A stretch of 64,000 nt of DNA from DATBAX01 sp963762965 (GCA_963762965.1 CAVXME010000001.1:3286001-3350000); one strand, 5' to 3'; positions 22,984 to 32,013 are shown, numbered from the stretch's first letter. Program-made: numbers and translations. Notes: generated by a model from the sequence alone, not told the origin.

Positions 22984-25332
22984 TTATGGCGCTCCATACA
23001 ATTGCCGATAGACATTGGCATTGCGCAGAATGGCTTGCACATATTCCCGTGTCTCGGTGAATGGGATGGATTCCACAAACTCCGCGGGATCGCGATATTT
23101 CCCCAGGCCCTGCCAATCGTCCACCCGGTTGGTTCCGGCATTGTAAGCAGCGAGCGCGTATTCGAAAGCCCCGTACTGGTCTACCATGCCGCGGAAATAA
23201 TGTGTTCCCAACTGGAGATTTATGGCCGGCGTGAATAACTGCGTGGCGGAGAAATGCTTTAGCTTGACTTGCTTGGCGACGCCTTTGCCGACCTTGGGAA
23301 GTAGTTGCATCAAGCCCACGGCATTGGCGTGCGACACCGCATTGGGATTGAATTCCGATTCCTGGCGGATCAAAGAGGCCACCAGATAAGGGTCCAGATT
23401 GTTGCTTTCGGAAAATTTCTTAAGATCGGGCCAATAGGGCTTGGGAAACAATGCTTCCCAGTAAGAACGGGGCAGGCTGGCGAAATCGAGAGCGAAATAA
23501 TCGGGGACTGACTTTTTGAGAACTTCGATAGCGGCATCGTAGCGGCCGGCGTCGTCGTACATGCGAATGATTTCGGCAGTGTCCCAGTTCCCTTTGTCTT
23601 CCGCCGCCGCGGCCCGCAATTCGCTGGCTGCCAAATCCAAGAGCGCGCCATTTTCGAGCAAATGCGCTTTTTGCACACGCAGGTCGTCGTCGGGAAGAGC
23701 GTCCTCGGCAACTTTGGTGGAGGAGGCCAACGGAGGCACCCGATCCAGCACCGCATAGTGCGGCGGATCGTCGTCAAGCTTTATCTTCGACAGCCGCTGC
23801 TGGGCCAATACCCCATAGTAGTAGTTCCGAAACCGGGCAGTGAGTTTGTGGTAGTAAGCGGCCGCCATGCCCGGATCGTTGTCCTCTTCGGCCAGCCGCG
23901 CCCGCCAATAGAGGGCCGCTGGGGTCTCCGCAAATGCGGGATAGAGCGCGACCTGCTGTTCGAAGCCGGTCTCGGCTTCGGCATTCCGGCCGATGCGCAG
24001 AGTCAGCCAGGCCGCCTTCCAATGGGCATACGAAGCATGGCTTCCATCGGGAAAGCGTTGTTGCAATTCGCGGTAGGCATCGATGGCGTGCTCGTAATCA
24101 CGCCGAAGAAGGTAGATGTTTCCTGCTTCCAGTAGCGCCTGTTCCAGCCACAGGCTGGTGGGAGCAACCTGCCGGAGGTCAGCCACCGTTCTGAGAAATC
24201 CGTCGTCATCGTTGGCGGCACGCGCGATCTCACCCATGGCGAGCATGCGCTCGGCGTTGATCTCTGGAGTGGAATTCGGGATCGCCGCCAAAGCCAGTCT
24301 GGCTTCCCTGGTACGATCGGCCCGCCGCAGGGCATCGGCCATGGCGATCTGGATGGCGGGACGATCACTGGCAGCTACTTCGCCCAGGATATTCCGGTAT
24401 TCATCCGCCGCGTCGCTGAAGCGTTTGCCCTTGATCAACAGCGCAGCACGGATTTGCCGCTCACCGGTCGCTGGCTTTGTGGCTGCGGACGCGGGCAGTT
24501 TTCTTAGCTCGAGGTCAGCCTGGCTCGCCTCCGTGCTGAGCGGCATGGTGAAATAAAGATTGCGAAATATAGTGGCGGCCTTGGCGCTCTGTCCGGTGGC
24601 GGCGTAGGCGCGACCGAGTGTCAGTTCCAGGTCGGAGCGAGTGGGCAGACGGTCTTTTTCCAGAAGGACGATTGCTTCTTGTGATCGGCCAGCAGCAACC
24701 AAAGCCGTGCCATACACAACGTGCGCGTCGCGGGTCAGAAATGAATCAGGAAAGTTCCCTTCAAAATTATTCAGTATTGCGATGGCTTCGGTGGCTCGTC
24801 CCGTCTGCAAGTAGGCAGTTCCCAGATAATAGGTGACGTAATCTCCAAGATCGCCCGCCAGAGGCTTGGCATGGGTCAATGGGTCAATGGCCTTGGCGTA
24901 ATCATGGTCCATGACCCGGGAATAGCCCACCACCAGCCAGGCCAGTGCACCCGCGTCTTCCTTGGCATGACGCCGGGCATAAGCCTCCACGCCGGCGTAG
25001 GCGGCCGGGGTGCGGTCCTGGAGTAATTGTCGGGCCATGGGTTTCAGCGTGGCCGACCCTACAAATGCCTGGCGCATCCGCTTGAGCCGCGGCGAATTGT
25101 GGTTGCGTTTTTTCCGGGCGGCGGTTGCAGGTGCTTTCCTCCTGGCCTTCGCCGGGGGCGCGTCTGGCTTTTTTGTTGTGCTGGACGAATGGGCAGGTGA
25201 AGGCTGGGGGGCCGAGGGCGTAGTGGTGGAGGATTGCGCGAAGACACGCCAAGCGCGCGCAGAAAAATCACTGCTCAGCACTGCAAACCACGCCACGAAA
25301 ATTATGAAAAACCGCCGAAGATATGAGACCAC
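22984..25332 (-). CDS. Soluble lytic murein transglycosylase, Slt70-like, with TPR-type repeats
   Basis: A 782-residue exported enzyme that cleaves peptidoglycan between MurNAc and GlcNAc with 1,6-anhydro product formation. It has a signal segment (about 5-32), a low-complexity Pro/Ser/Lys-rich linker (35-85), a long helical superhelix with TPR-like units (about 90-600) as in the Slt70 ring, and a C-terminal SLT domain. The catalytic Glu lies in 'LIRQESEFNPNAVS' (near residue 658), with 'AVGLMQLLP', 'LAAYNAGTNRV' and 'REYVQAILRN' following. It converges with lspA, with only 4 nt between stops. Anhydromuropeptides it produces are the substrates for the nagZ-anmK pair elsewhere in this window. 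Confidence 0.93.
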   Translation of the reverse strand: MVSYLRRFFIIFVAWFAVLSSDFSARAWRVFAQSSTTTPSAPQPSPAHSSSTTKKPDAPPAKARRKAPATAARKKRNHNSPRLKRMRQAFVGSATLKPMARQLLQDRTPAAYAGVEAYARRHAKEDAGALAWLVVGYSRVMDHDYAKAIDPLTHAKPLAGDLGDYVTYYLGTAYLQTGRATEAIAILNNFEGNFPDSFLTRDAHVVYGTALVAAGRSQEAIVLLEKDRLPTRSDLELTLGRAYAATGQSAKAATIFRNLYFTMPLSTEASQADLELRKLPASAATKPATGERQIRAALLIKGKRFSDAADEYRNILGEVAASDRPAIQIAMADALRRADRTREARLALAAIPNSTPEINAERMLAMGEIARAANDDDGFLRTVADLRQVAPTSLWLEQALLEAGNIYLLRRDYEHAIDAYRELQQRFPDGSHASYAHWKAAWLTLRIGRNAEAETGFEQQVALYPAFAETPAALYWRARLAEEDNDPGMAAAYYHKLTARFRNYYYGVLAQQRLSKIKLDDDPPHYAVLDRVPPLASSTKVAEDALPDDDLRVQKAHLLENGALLDLAASELRAAAAEDKGNWDTAEIIRMYDDAGRYDAAIEVLKKSVPDYFALDFASLPRSYWEALFPKPYWPDLKKFSESNNLDPYLVASLIRQESEFNPNAVSHANAVGLMQLLPKVGKGVAKQVKLKHFSATQLFTPAINLQLGTHYFRGMVDQYGAFEYALAAYNAGTNRVDDWQGLGKYRDPAEFVESIPFTETREYVQAILRNANVYRQLYGAP

Positions 25333-25369
25333 TTTATCTAATTATCTTAGCTTTATGGTCGATGCGCAA

Positions 25370-26521
25370 TTAACGGCGGAAGTTCGGGCCCATGAGAGAG
25401 ATGTCATCCTCGGCCAGGCTGCGAAGCAGTTCCTGGTTCAGATAATCGCCGCCGGCGGCGGCCGTGTTGCCGTAGCGCTTCTGATAGGTCATCCGGCTCT
25501 TGTCGATGTCTTCCTTCAACCGATCATATAAATCTTTGTGTTTGCGGCCCTCGGTTACTTTGACCTGATTGTAGAGCTTGATTTCGTCCAGCAGCAGGCG
25601 GGCGAAACGCTGGGCCTTGCGATGAATTTCGGCGTCTTCCTGGGAGGCTTGCAGAGGCGGTTCCGCTGCGGATGAACGATGGGCCACGGGCAGAGGGGCG
25701 GATTCGTTGTCGGTCGTTGCCGCTGCTGCCATCGCCTGTTCGACGACCGGAGCGGGTGCCGCAGGAGCATGCATCGGAGCATGGGATGCGAATGGATCCG
25801 AGAAAGAGGAAACGCTCTGGACCGGCAGCGCTTCAGATTTCTCGCTGGCCCCAGCCTCCGCTGGGCCCTCTTTTTGTGCCTGCTTGCGCAGCGAGGCCAC
25901 TTCGAGCCATGCACTGGTTGCCACAACCAACAGTTCCAGGGCAGCGATGTCCATGCTTGCGCCCGCTTGAGTGCCTGCATCGGCATAAACCAGCGCGGCC
26001 AACTTGTCCTTCAGCAGAAGAGGAAGTAACAAGATCTGATTGTCAGCGGGTGCGCCAAAGCGCGAAACAAACTTCGTATCGAATTCCCCGGAGTTTCCCT
26101 GGGAGGCCTTCCGCGATCGCATCACAGTGGCGGCCACACCCGAACTAACGTCCAGAGGAAAATCTTTGATGTCGTCGCTATTGCTGAAGGCGCGGCCCTG
26201 CCATCCCGTGGCCGTGCCGGCTTTAATCACAAACAGCGCCGCCCGGCCGCAGTAAAGAACCGTACTATCCAAAAGCGAGCGCAGGATTTCCTTCTGCGTC
26301 GTACCCGCATGAATCGAAGAGATAGCTTTCAGCAGGTGGGCCGGGTTGGCTCCGCTACTGCTGCTCGGGTCGCCCTTCCCGGACTGTGCTTTTTCCAGAG
26401 CAGGCTGTAGTTCTTGCAGGACCTGCTGCACCAGCTCTTCCTTCAACCGGGGAATATGGCTGTCCAGCACCTGAGACACAGTCTTGGCAACGATTTGTTC
26501 AATCCGGGCTTTCTCTGGCAT
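25370..26521 (-). CDS. GAF-like domain protein of unknown function
   Basis: A 383-residue protein, no signal peptide. Residues 1-50 form a charged helix. Residues about 60-215 look like a GAF-type sensory domain ('LLKAISSIHAGTTQKEILRSL' region, then 'ILLLPLLLKDKLAALVYAD', a typical GAF core strand pair, then a long helix). A Pro/Ala/Ser-rich linker (about 220-290) leads to a helical C-terminus (295-383) with 'RFARLLLDEIKLYNQVKV' that resembles fimbrial or gliding regulatory proteins found in Acidobacteria. No catalytic output domain is present. It sits 37 nt upstream of the slt gene on the same strand. Confidence 0.7.
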   Translation of the reverse strand: MPEKARIEQIVAKTVSQVLDSHIPRLKEELVQQVLQELQPALEKAQSGKGDPSSSSGANPAHLLKAISSIHAGTTQKEILRSLLDSTVLYCGRAALFVIKAGTATGWQGRAFSNSDDIKDFPLDVSSGVAATVMRSRKASQGNSGEFDTKFVSRFGAPADNQILLLPLLLKDKLAALVYADAGTQAGASMDIAALELLVVATSAWLEVASLRKQAQKEGPAEAGASEKSEALPVQSVSSFSDPFASHAPMHAPAAPAPVVEQAMAAAATTDNESAPLPVAHRSSAAEPPLQASQEDAEIHRKAQRFARLLLDEIKLYNQVKVTEGRKHKDLYDRLKEDIDKSRMTYQKRYGNTAAAGGDYLNQELLRSLAEDDISLMGPNFRR

Positions 26522-26803
26522 GGTTCCCTAAGCTCGCTGGCCTTCCCGCTAAGCCCTGATTATAGGGCCACTTCGAGTTGGTGGAAGGCCCCTCCGCGTC
26601 AGTCATCGGTCGTAAGACAAAAGGTACTTGCTGGCCAACACAGACGAATGCAATCGACCAACGATTTAAGCAACGTCCGAATTTAACGCAAACCTACCAT
26701 TTGAGGATACGTCAAAACAGTTAGCACGCGAGCAGGTTACCAAGTAGAATAACAGCTTCGTCTCCGGCTCACGCAGCCTGAAAATTGTTGCATCGAAGGA
26801 ACC
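26522..26803. other. Intergenic region upstream of the ECF sigma gene
   Basis: 282 nt without a gene. The only promoter-like pair is TTAGCA (26721-26726) and TAGAAT (26745-26750) with an 18-nt spacer. I see no GGAAC-type ECF element here, so self-activation of the sigma gene is not visible. GAAGGA at 26795 serves as ribosome binding site. Confidence 0.4.
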
Positions 26804-27457
26804 ATGGGCACCATCCAACCAAAGGTAGAGCCGGTCAGTGACGAGCTAGCGCTGGTACAGGCGGCCAAGGGCGGCGATGTTGGTGCGTTCGAAGATCTGG
26901 TCAAGCGCTACGACCGCAACGTATTCCGGATCGCCCAGCACATCACGCAAAACCGCGAAGATGCGGAAGACGTGGTGCAGGACGCCTTTTTAAAGGCGTA
27001 TCGGAATCTGCAACAGTTCCAGGGCCAGTCGAAGTTTTACACCTGGCTGGTGCGGATTGCGGTCAACGAAGCGCTGATGAAGCTGCGTCGGCGCCGGCCC
27101 GAGCGCACGGTTTCACTGGACGAAGAGGTCAAGACCGAGGAAGACTCGGTGCCGCGTGAAGTCGCGGATTGGAGCCCGAATCCAGAGCAGCAATATAGTC
27201 AGGCGGAATTGCGCGAGATACTGACTAAGACCATTCAGGGGCTGCCGGCGAGCTTTAGGACGGTGTTTGTTTTGCGGGACGTGGAAGGTTTGTCCACGGA
27301 AGAGACCGCCGAAGCGCTGGAACTGAGCATTCCGGCGGTAAAGTCGCGGCTGCTTCGCGCCCGGCTACAGTTGCGGGAACGGCTCAGCCGTTTCTTTCAA
27401 AAGCGGGAGAGTGGAAATGGGAAACCGAAACTTGACGGCGGAGATGACGACCAGTGA
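26804..27457 (+). CDS. ECF-type RNA polymerase sigma factor (RpoE/SigW-like)
   Basis: A 217-residue group IV sigma factor. Region 2 (about 26-100) has 'RYDRNVFRIAQHITQNREDA' and the typical 'AEDVVQDAFLKAYRNLQQF' and 'FYTWLVRIAVNEALMKLRRR'. Region 4 (about 150-200) has 'LPASFRTVFVLRDVEGLSTE' followed by 'AVKSRLLRARLQLRERL', the HTH that reads the -35. The gene overlaps the following anti-sigma gene by 4 nt. It probably responds to envelope or redox stress, judged by its zinc anti-sigma partner. A candidate target promoter is at 27802-27830. Confidence 0.95.
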   Translation: MGTIQPKVEPVSDELALVQAAKGGDVGAFEDLVKRYDRNVFRIAQHITQNREDAEDVVQDAFLKAYRNLQQFQGQSKFYTWLVRIAVNEALMKLRRRRPERTVSLDEEVKTEEDSVPREVADWSPNPEQQYSQAELREILTKTIQGLPASFRTVFVLRDVEGLSTEETAEALELSIPAVKSRLLRARLQLRERLSRFFQKRESGNGKPKLDGGDDDQ

Positions 27458-27711
27458 AATGCTCTGAATTCCTGCAAGAGCTGACCAATTATTTGGACGG
27501 CGTCATCGATGACCGCACTAAGTCGGAACTGGAAAACCATCTCTCTTGGTGCCACAACTGCTACGTCGTCTGCGACACCACCAAGAAAACCATCGAGATT
27601 TACCGCGACTCCCAGCTTTATGAGCTTCCCGAGGATCTCCGCAGCCGTCTCCGCTCCGCAATCGTATCCAAATGCCAGGGACACAAGAAAGCTGATCCTG
27701 AGAGCGTCTGA
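27454..27711 (+). CDS. Zinc-binding anti-sigma factor (zf-HC2 family)
   Basis: An 85-residue cytoplasmic anti-sigma factor. The ZAS motif is 'HLSWCHNC' (His-x3-Cys-x2-Cys) in residues 29-36, with an upstream Cys at position 3 and a further Cys in 'YVVCDTT'. In family members the zinc site can sense oxidation and release the sigma factor. No membrane helix is present, so it is a soluble type. The start is GTG overlapping the sigma stop codon, implying coupled translation. Confidence 0.9.
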   Translation: MKCSEFLQELTNYLDGVIDDRTKSELENHLSWCHNCYVVCDTTKKTIEIYRDSQLYELPEDLRSRLRSAIVSKCQGHKKADPESV

Positions 27712-27801
27712 CCTGTTTTTTCTCCTGCTTTTGAACTAGTTATTCTGGGGAAAGCATTCCCACTCCGGGAATTTATCTTCGTGCCCAGCACATATCTCGG
27801 T

Positions 27802-27830
27802 GGAACCCTTTTGCTCAGAATTGAATCTAA
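27802..27830 (+). promoter_or_regulatory. Sigma-E-like promoter upstream of the 79-residue Cys protein
   Basis: GGAACCC (27802-27808) and TCTAA (27826-27830) with a 17-nt spacer match the E. coli sigma-E layout (GGAACTT and TCTAA). It lies 90 nt after the anti-sigma stop and 74 nt before the next start. It is a likely site for the adjacent ECF sigma factor, though sigma-factor specificity is inferred. Confidence 0.55.
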
Positions 27831-27904
27831 CTAGAGGGTGAGATTGGGTTCTGAGAAATTTCAGGCATGGGCCAGTTTAGAGCCCACTGTGGAGAGGTTT
27901 TATC

Positions 27905-28144
27905 ATGATGGCAAAATTATTCGACGCATTTTTCGGCTGCTGGCACAGCCATTACAGCTTTCCTATGACGATTCGTAAGAACTCCCGCCGCAGTCAGGCG
28001 GCTTCGGTCACTGGCACGTACGTGGTGTGTCTGGATTGCGGCAAGGAATTGCCCTATGACTGGGATGAGATGAAAATTATGGATCCGGCGGTACGGGACC
28101 ACACTCCCGTGGTGGCATCGTTGGCTGCGAAACAGGCGGCGTAG
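27905..28144 (+). CDS. Small Cys-pair protein, probable ECF regulon member
   Basis: A 79-residue cytoplasmic protein. The centre carries 'YVVCLDCGKELPYDWDEMKI', with a CXXC pair resembling half a zinc ribbon, plus an N-terminal 'FGCWHSHYSFP' with Cys and two His that could complete a metal site. I recognise it only as a small conserved-looking acidobacterial type; no function is known. The start is the first of two consecutive Met codons. A sigma-E-like promoter lies upstream and a repeat and strong terminator lie downstream. Confidence 0.7.
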   Translation: MMAKLFDAFFGCWHSHYSFPMTIRKNSRRSQAASVTGTYVVCLDCGKELPYDWDEMKIMDPAVRDHTPVVASLAAKQAA

Positions 28145-28179
28145 CTTGCAGCTGTTCTAAAGAAAAACCACACCGCCCA

Positions 28180-28268
28180 TTGTTATTTCGAGCGAAGCGA
28201 GAAATCTGCTTTCCCTTGGGCGCCGGCAGACAGCGGATTCCTCGTCGCTGTGCTCCTCGGAATGACAA
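28180..28268. repeat. Intergenic MITE-like inverted-repeat element
   Basis: The ends TTGTTATTTCGAG (28180-28192) and CTCGGAATGACAA (28256-28268) are inverse to each other with two mismatches. The same right end occurs at about 4489-4501, so this is a dispersed family within the window. No coding capacity. Confidence 0.65.
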
Positions 28269-28285
28269 GATCGAGAATTTAAAAG

Positions 28286-28313
28286 AAAAGCCGCGACTTG
28301 AGTCGCGGCTTTT
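28286..28313. terminator. Bidirectional rho-independent terminator
   Basis: A perfect inverted repeat AAAAGCCGCGACT / AGTCGCGGCTTTT with flanking A and T runs on both sides. It lies between the converging Cys-protein gene and the M48 protease gene and can serve both. Confidence 0.85.
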
Positions 28314-28336
28314 TGTTTCTAAGTAGTGCTGCAAGC

Positions 28337-29533
28337 CTAGTTGCTGTCGTCTCTCCGTTTGAGAGTTGGCCTGCCGTCGTCGGTGCTATCCGTACCGCTC
28401 TTGTCCGCGGTGGACGTGCGTCGCAGGCTGGGCTTCTTGCCGTCTTTGTCGTCGAGCACTTTGTGCTTGTTCTCGATGGCTGCCAGGCGGGCTTTCACGT
28501 CGTCAAACTCCGAGGTGCTGACCATGTATTCCGCTTTAGCGGGAAGGATGGTGGCAATTTCCTCCTGCGACTTCTCAATCCTGTCCGGCGTCTGCGGATG
28601 CGTTGAAAAAGCCTTGGACAGCGTACCTGGCTTTTTCTTTTCCAGCGCCTGCACCTTTTCGAAAAATGCCACGAAGGCTTGCGGGTCGTATCCCGATTTG
28701 TACATATACTGCAATCCGAGATAGTCAGCCTCAGCTTCAAATCCACGTGAGAACTTCAGGAACGTCAAAGGCAGCGCCAGTCCTGCTGCTTCATAACCGG
28801 CGTAGCCGATAGGGCCACCGATAAAAATTAGTGGAATGGAGGCAATATTCATGAGATTCCCGCGGGTATTTTCGCGAGCGGCATGGCAAGCGGCAACGTG
28901 AGCGATTTCGTGGGCCATCACGCCGGCGAGTTCCGCTTCTTCGTCCGCTGCCAGGATTAGGCCGGAGTTTACGTAGAAAAACCCGCCGGGCAGGGCGAAG
29001 GCATTGATGTCATCCGCGTCAATCACTTTGATCGTGAACGGGACCTGCGCGTCCGAGTTGCGCACCAGATTCTGCCCTATACGATTCACATACTCGGTGA
29101 CTACAGGATCGTTCACCATCTTCGACTGGGACTCGACCTGCATGGCATACGACTTACCCATGGCAATCTGTTTTTCGATGCTGTACCAGTTGCCCATGCC
29201 GCGTTCGCAACCTACGTTACGATTGCCGATGGCGTCGACGTCTGCACGTCCGCCGTCATGATCAACCTTGCTGGGATCAGCGCCTTGCACCGGTGCTTTC
29301 GCCTCGGGAGCGTCTTTCGGTGACGCATCCGGAGCGGACGCTTTGGCGTCGGGAGGGAAAGTGTCAGGAGTGCTGGGTGCGGTGGGAGAATTCTGGCCTC
29401 CCGACGCGGTGGTGCTCGGAGATGCGGTTCCGGGCGCTGGTTGACTGGTTGGGGTCGAAGTGCCTTGCGCCTGTGCCAACGTGTAGGTCAACGCCAGCAG
29501 CGCCGTAATCAGAGCCATTCGCTGAAACTTCAT
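28337..29533 (-). CDS. Secreted M48-family zinc metalloprotease
   Basis: A 398-residue exported peptidase. The signal peptide is residues 1-23 (MKFQRMALITALLALTYTLA). A Pro/Ser/Thr/Ala-rich low-complexity segment (24-95) follows, then the M48 domain: HExxH at 208-212 ('MAHEIAHVAACHAA') and the third ligand Glu in 'FSRGFEAEADYLGLQYM'. The C-terminal tail is charged and disordered ('KRRDDSN' end). Related secreted M48 proteases (BepA/YfgC type) act in envelope quality control; BepA's TPR part is absent here. I chose ATG 29533 because it opens the signal peptide; a longer frame adds 12 residues without reason. Confidence 0.92.
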   Translation of the reverse strand: MKFQRMALITALLALTYTLAQAQGTSTPTSQPAPGTASPSTTASGGQNSPTAPSTPDTFPPDAKASAPDASPKDAPEAKAPVQGADPSKVDHDGGRADVDAIGNRNVGCERGMGNWYSIEKQIAMGKSYAMQVESQSKMVNDPVVTEYVNRIGQNLVRNSDAQVPFTIKVIDADDINAFALPGGFFYVNSGLILAADEEAELAGVMAHEIAHVAACHAARENTRGNLMNIASIPLIFIGGPIGYAGYEAAGLALPLTFLKFSRGFEAEADYLGLQYMYKSGYDPQAFVAFFEKVQALEKKKPGTLSKAFSTHPQTPDRIEKSQEEIATILPAKAEYMVSTSEFDDVKARLAAIENKHKVLDDKDGKKPSLRRTSTADKSGTDSTDDGRPTLKRRDDSN

Positions 29534-29574
29534 AAAATCACCCATTTCCGGCCAGATCGGGCTTTCCAAGTCTC

Positions 29575-29580
29575 ATTATA
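29575..29580 (-). promoter_or_regulatory. -10 element of the M48 protease gene
   Basis: TATAAT on the minus strand, 42 nt before the start codon. No clear -35 is seen at the right distance. Confidence 0.45.
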
Positions 29581-29738
29581 CGCCCGCGAAGGCGCACCTT
29601 TACCCAGATCTCTCTATGGTTGGACGCACGAAGGACACGGATGGTTATCCGTCGCAAATAGAACCAAAAACGAGGTTAAAGGGGAATGGAGGGATTTGAT
29701 ACGGGAACCAATCTTCCTTGGCGAACTTGGCGGCTTTC

Positions 29739-29784
29739 TTAGCGATCTTTGCGGTTAAAGACTCTTAACCGCAAAGATCGCTAA
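29739..29784. repeat. Long perfect palindrome in the intergenic region
   Basis: Arms TTAGCGATCTTTGCGGTTAA (29739-29758) and its exact inverse (29765-29784) flank a 6-nt loop. Outer flanks (CTTGGCG near 29718 and CGCCAAG near 29790) extend the symmetry. It lies between the M48 and inositol-phosphate synthase genes. Without a T run it is a repeat element rather than a classic terminator, though it may stop transcription of neither, one or both sides. Confidence 0.75.
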
Positions 29785-29812
29785 TCACTCGCCAAGGTCG
29801 CCAAGAAAACCT

Positions 29813-31180
29813 CTAGTCGTAATACTCCAAACCGAGATGAGTGATGAGTTCCTCGCCCTTTAAATGCCGCAGGGTGTTCTTGAGCTTCATCAATTGAATG
29901 AACAAATCGTGCTCGGGATAGAGTCCCGGAGGAGTGATGGGGGACTTGAAATAGAAGCTCAACCACTCCTGAATGCCGATGCCACGCAATTCAGAACAGC
30001 GCTGCGCCAGATCCATGAACAGGACCAGGTCGAGAACCAGCGGGGCGGCGAGGATGGAATCGCGGCAAAGGAAATCCACCTTGATCTGCATGGGATATCC
30101 CAGCCAGCCAAAGATGTCGATGTTGTCCCAACCCTCTTTGTTGTCACCACGAGGCGGATAATAGTTAATGCGAACCTTGTGGGTGAAGTTGCCATATAGT
30201 TCAGGATAAAGTTCGGGCTGAAGAATGTGCTCCAGCACAGAGAGCTTGGATTCCTCTTTGGTCTTGAAAGACCCTGGATCTTCCAGCACTTCCCCGTCGC
30301 GATTCCCGAGAATGTTGGTCGAGAACCAGCCGTTCAGCCCCAGCAGCCGCGCCTTGAATCCGGGAGCGAGGATGGTTTTCATCAAAGTCTGACCGGTTTT
30401 GAAGTCCTTGCCACAGATGGGGGCGTGGTTCTGGCGGGAGAGCTCGTGCATCGCCGGAATGTCGTTGGTTAGATTTGGTGCGCCGTTGGCGAACGGCACG
30501 CCTTCTTTCAACGAGGCATAGGCGTAAATCATGGAAGGCGCGATAGTCGGGTCGTTTTTAAGCAGGCCCTTCTCGAAAGCCTTCACACTTTGATGAACGG
30601 CGTTCGGCTCCAGATAGCTTTCGGTCGAGCCGCACCAGATGGTGACCAGGCGGCTCGCCTTCGAACTCTTCTTAAACTGGCGGATATCATCGATCACTTG
30701 CTCGGCAAGATCCATCTTGTTCTTGCCCTTCTTGACATTGGGTCCGTCGATCAGCCTGACGTAATTGCGGTCAAACACCGCTTTCATGGGCTTGATGGAC
30801 TTGAGCAGCGGCTTCACTTTGTCGAGTAAATCGCGTTCGAGCACGCCGGCTTTGGTGGCTGCGGTGTGCATGTCGTCTTCGAAGATGTCCCAGCCGGTGA
30901 ATACCAGGTCGTCAAGCCCGGCCAGCGGCATGAATTCTTTGATTTTGGGCGACCGTGCATCGGTGCGTTTTCCCAGCCGGATAGTTCCCATCTGGGTGAG
31001 TGAGCCGATCGGCTTGGCAATTCCCTTGCGTACGGCCTCTACGCCAGCCACAAAGGTCGTGGCTACGGCACCCATGCCGGGGATCATGACACCTAACTTG
31101 CCTTTGGCCGGCTGGATTTCGCTGCCATGAGATTGTCTGACTTCCACGCGAGCTTGCTTTAGCTTTTTCTTTTTCGCCAT
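29813..31180 (-). CDS. ino1: Myo-inositol-1-phosphate synthase
   Basis: Converts glucose 6-phosphate to inositol 1-phosphate with NAD, the first step of inositol lipid and solute synthesis. It is 455 residues. The Rossmann start is 'KLGVMIPGMGAVATTFVAGV', with family blocks 'VTIWCGSTESYLEPN', 'PFANGAPNLTNDIPAM', 'GKDFKTGQTLMKTILAP' and 'LGLNGWFSTNILGNRDG'. Catalytic lysines lie in the KDFKTGQT region and in 'MQIKVDFLCRDSILAAPLVLD'. The basic leader 'MAKKKKLKQAR' is an extension before the fold. I chose ATG 31180 over an ATG three codons upstream. No downstream inositol-phosphatase or phospholipid gene is adjacent. Confidence 0.93.
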   Translation of the reverse strand: MAKKKKLKQARVEVRQSHGSEIQPAKGKLGVMIPGMGAVATTFVAGVEAVRKGIAKPIGSLTQMGTIRLGKRTDARSPKIKEFMPLAGLDDLVFTGWDIFEDDMHTAATKAGVLERDLLDKVKPLLKSIKPMKAVFDRNYVRLIDGPNVKKGKNKMDLAEQVIDDIRQFKKSSKASRLVTIWCGSTESYLEPNAVHQSVKAFEKGLLKNDPTIAPSMIYAYASLKEGVPFANGAPNLTNDIPAMHELSRQNHAPICGKDFKTGQTLMKTILAPGFKARLLGLNGWFSTNILGNRDGEVLEDPGSFKTKEESKLSVLEHILQPELYPELYGNFTHKVRINYYPPRGDNKEGWDNIDIFGWLGYPMQIKVDFLCRDSILAAPLVLDLVLFMDLAQRCSELRGIGIQEWLSFYFKSPITPPGLYPEHDLFIQLMKLKNTLRHLKGEELITHLGLEYYD

Positions 31181-31359
31181 GTGCTGCAACGTCCTTCTAT
31201 GAGAGCTCCGATGACTGATGAGAGCTGGAGATGTAAGGCAAACCCGTTATGTTCTCGCATGCAGAGTGAATTTGCAACCGAGCGAGGCCGAATGAGCAGG
31301 ATAGGAGTTCAACGGCGAGTTCTTACATTCACTGGCATCCACGGGAAAGATCGAAGATG

Positions 31360-31986
31360 CTATTGCGAAACCTTGATCCGGTTTTGCCAGTGCGTCCAGG
31401 CGAACCAGAGGATTCCGACAACGAGCACGGCGAGAATGACGGCGTCGAACTTATGAAAGTATTTGCCGAGCTGACGCCAGTTTTCGCCCAGCTTCATGCC
31501 CAAGTACGCGAGGCCAAAACACCACGGCCACGATCCCAGAAAAGTGTAGATGTGAAACCGGCCACGTGGCATGCGGGCGATGCCGGCGGGCAGCGCGATG
31601 AAGGTGCGGATCACGGGCAACAGCCGTCCAATAAACACTGCCAGATATCCCCAGCGAGCGAAGAAGCGGTCGGCCCAATCGAGTTCGCGATGACTCAATA
31701 GAATCCAGCTGCCATATTTTTCCACCAGCGGCCGGCCGCCGTAGCAGCCTATTTCGTAGGCAACGAGCGATCCCAGATTGCATCCTATGGCTCCTGCTGT
31801 GGCCACCCATACCAGCTTCATGGTGCCCTCAAATACCAGGTAACCGGCGAACGGCATGATCAATTCAGACGGGAGCGGAATGCAGGCCGACTCGATCGCC
31901 ATAAGAATGGCCACGCCGCCATAACCTGTGGCCGCGATGACCGATTTGATAAACAGAAACAGAACGCCGAGGATTTTTTCAGTCAT
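31360..31986 (-). CDS. DedA-family membrane protein
   Basis: A 208-residue inner-membrane protein with five to six helices. The signature 'FIGRLLPVIRTFIALPAGIARM' (split by the usual re-entrant loop) and the N-terminal 'ESACIPLPSELIMPFAGYL' match the DedA/VTT family, members of which flip undecaprenyl phosphate or phosphatidylethanolamine between leaflets. The paired Arg residues in the signature are intact. The gap of about 180 nt to ino1 holds nothing I can assign. Confidence 0.92.
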   Translation of the reverse strand: MTEKILGVLFLFIKSVIAATGYGGVAILMAIESACIPLPSELIMPFAGYLVFEGTMKLVWVATAGAIGCNLGSLVAYEIGCYGGRPLVEKYGSWILLSHRELDWADRFFARWGYLAVFIGRLLPVIRTFIALPAGIARMPRGRFHIYTFLGSWPWCFGLAYLGMKLGENWRQLGKYFHKFDAVILAVLVVGILWFAWTHWQNRIKVSQ

Positions 31987-32013
31987 GCAGGTTCAAGAGA
32001 CACGGCGAAAATC

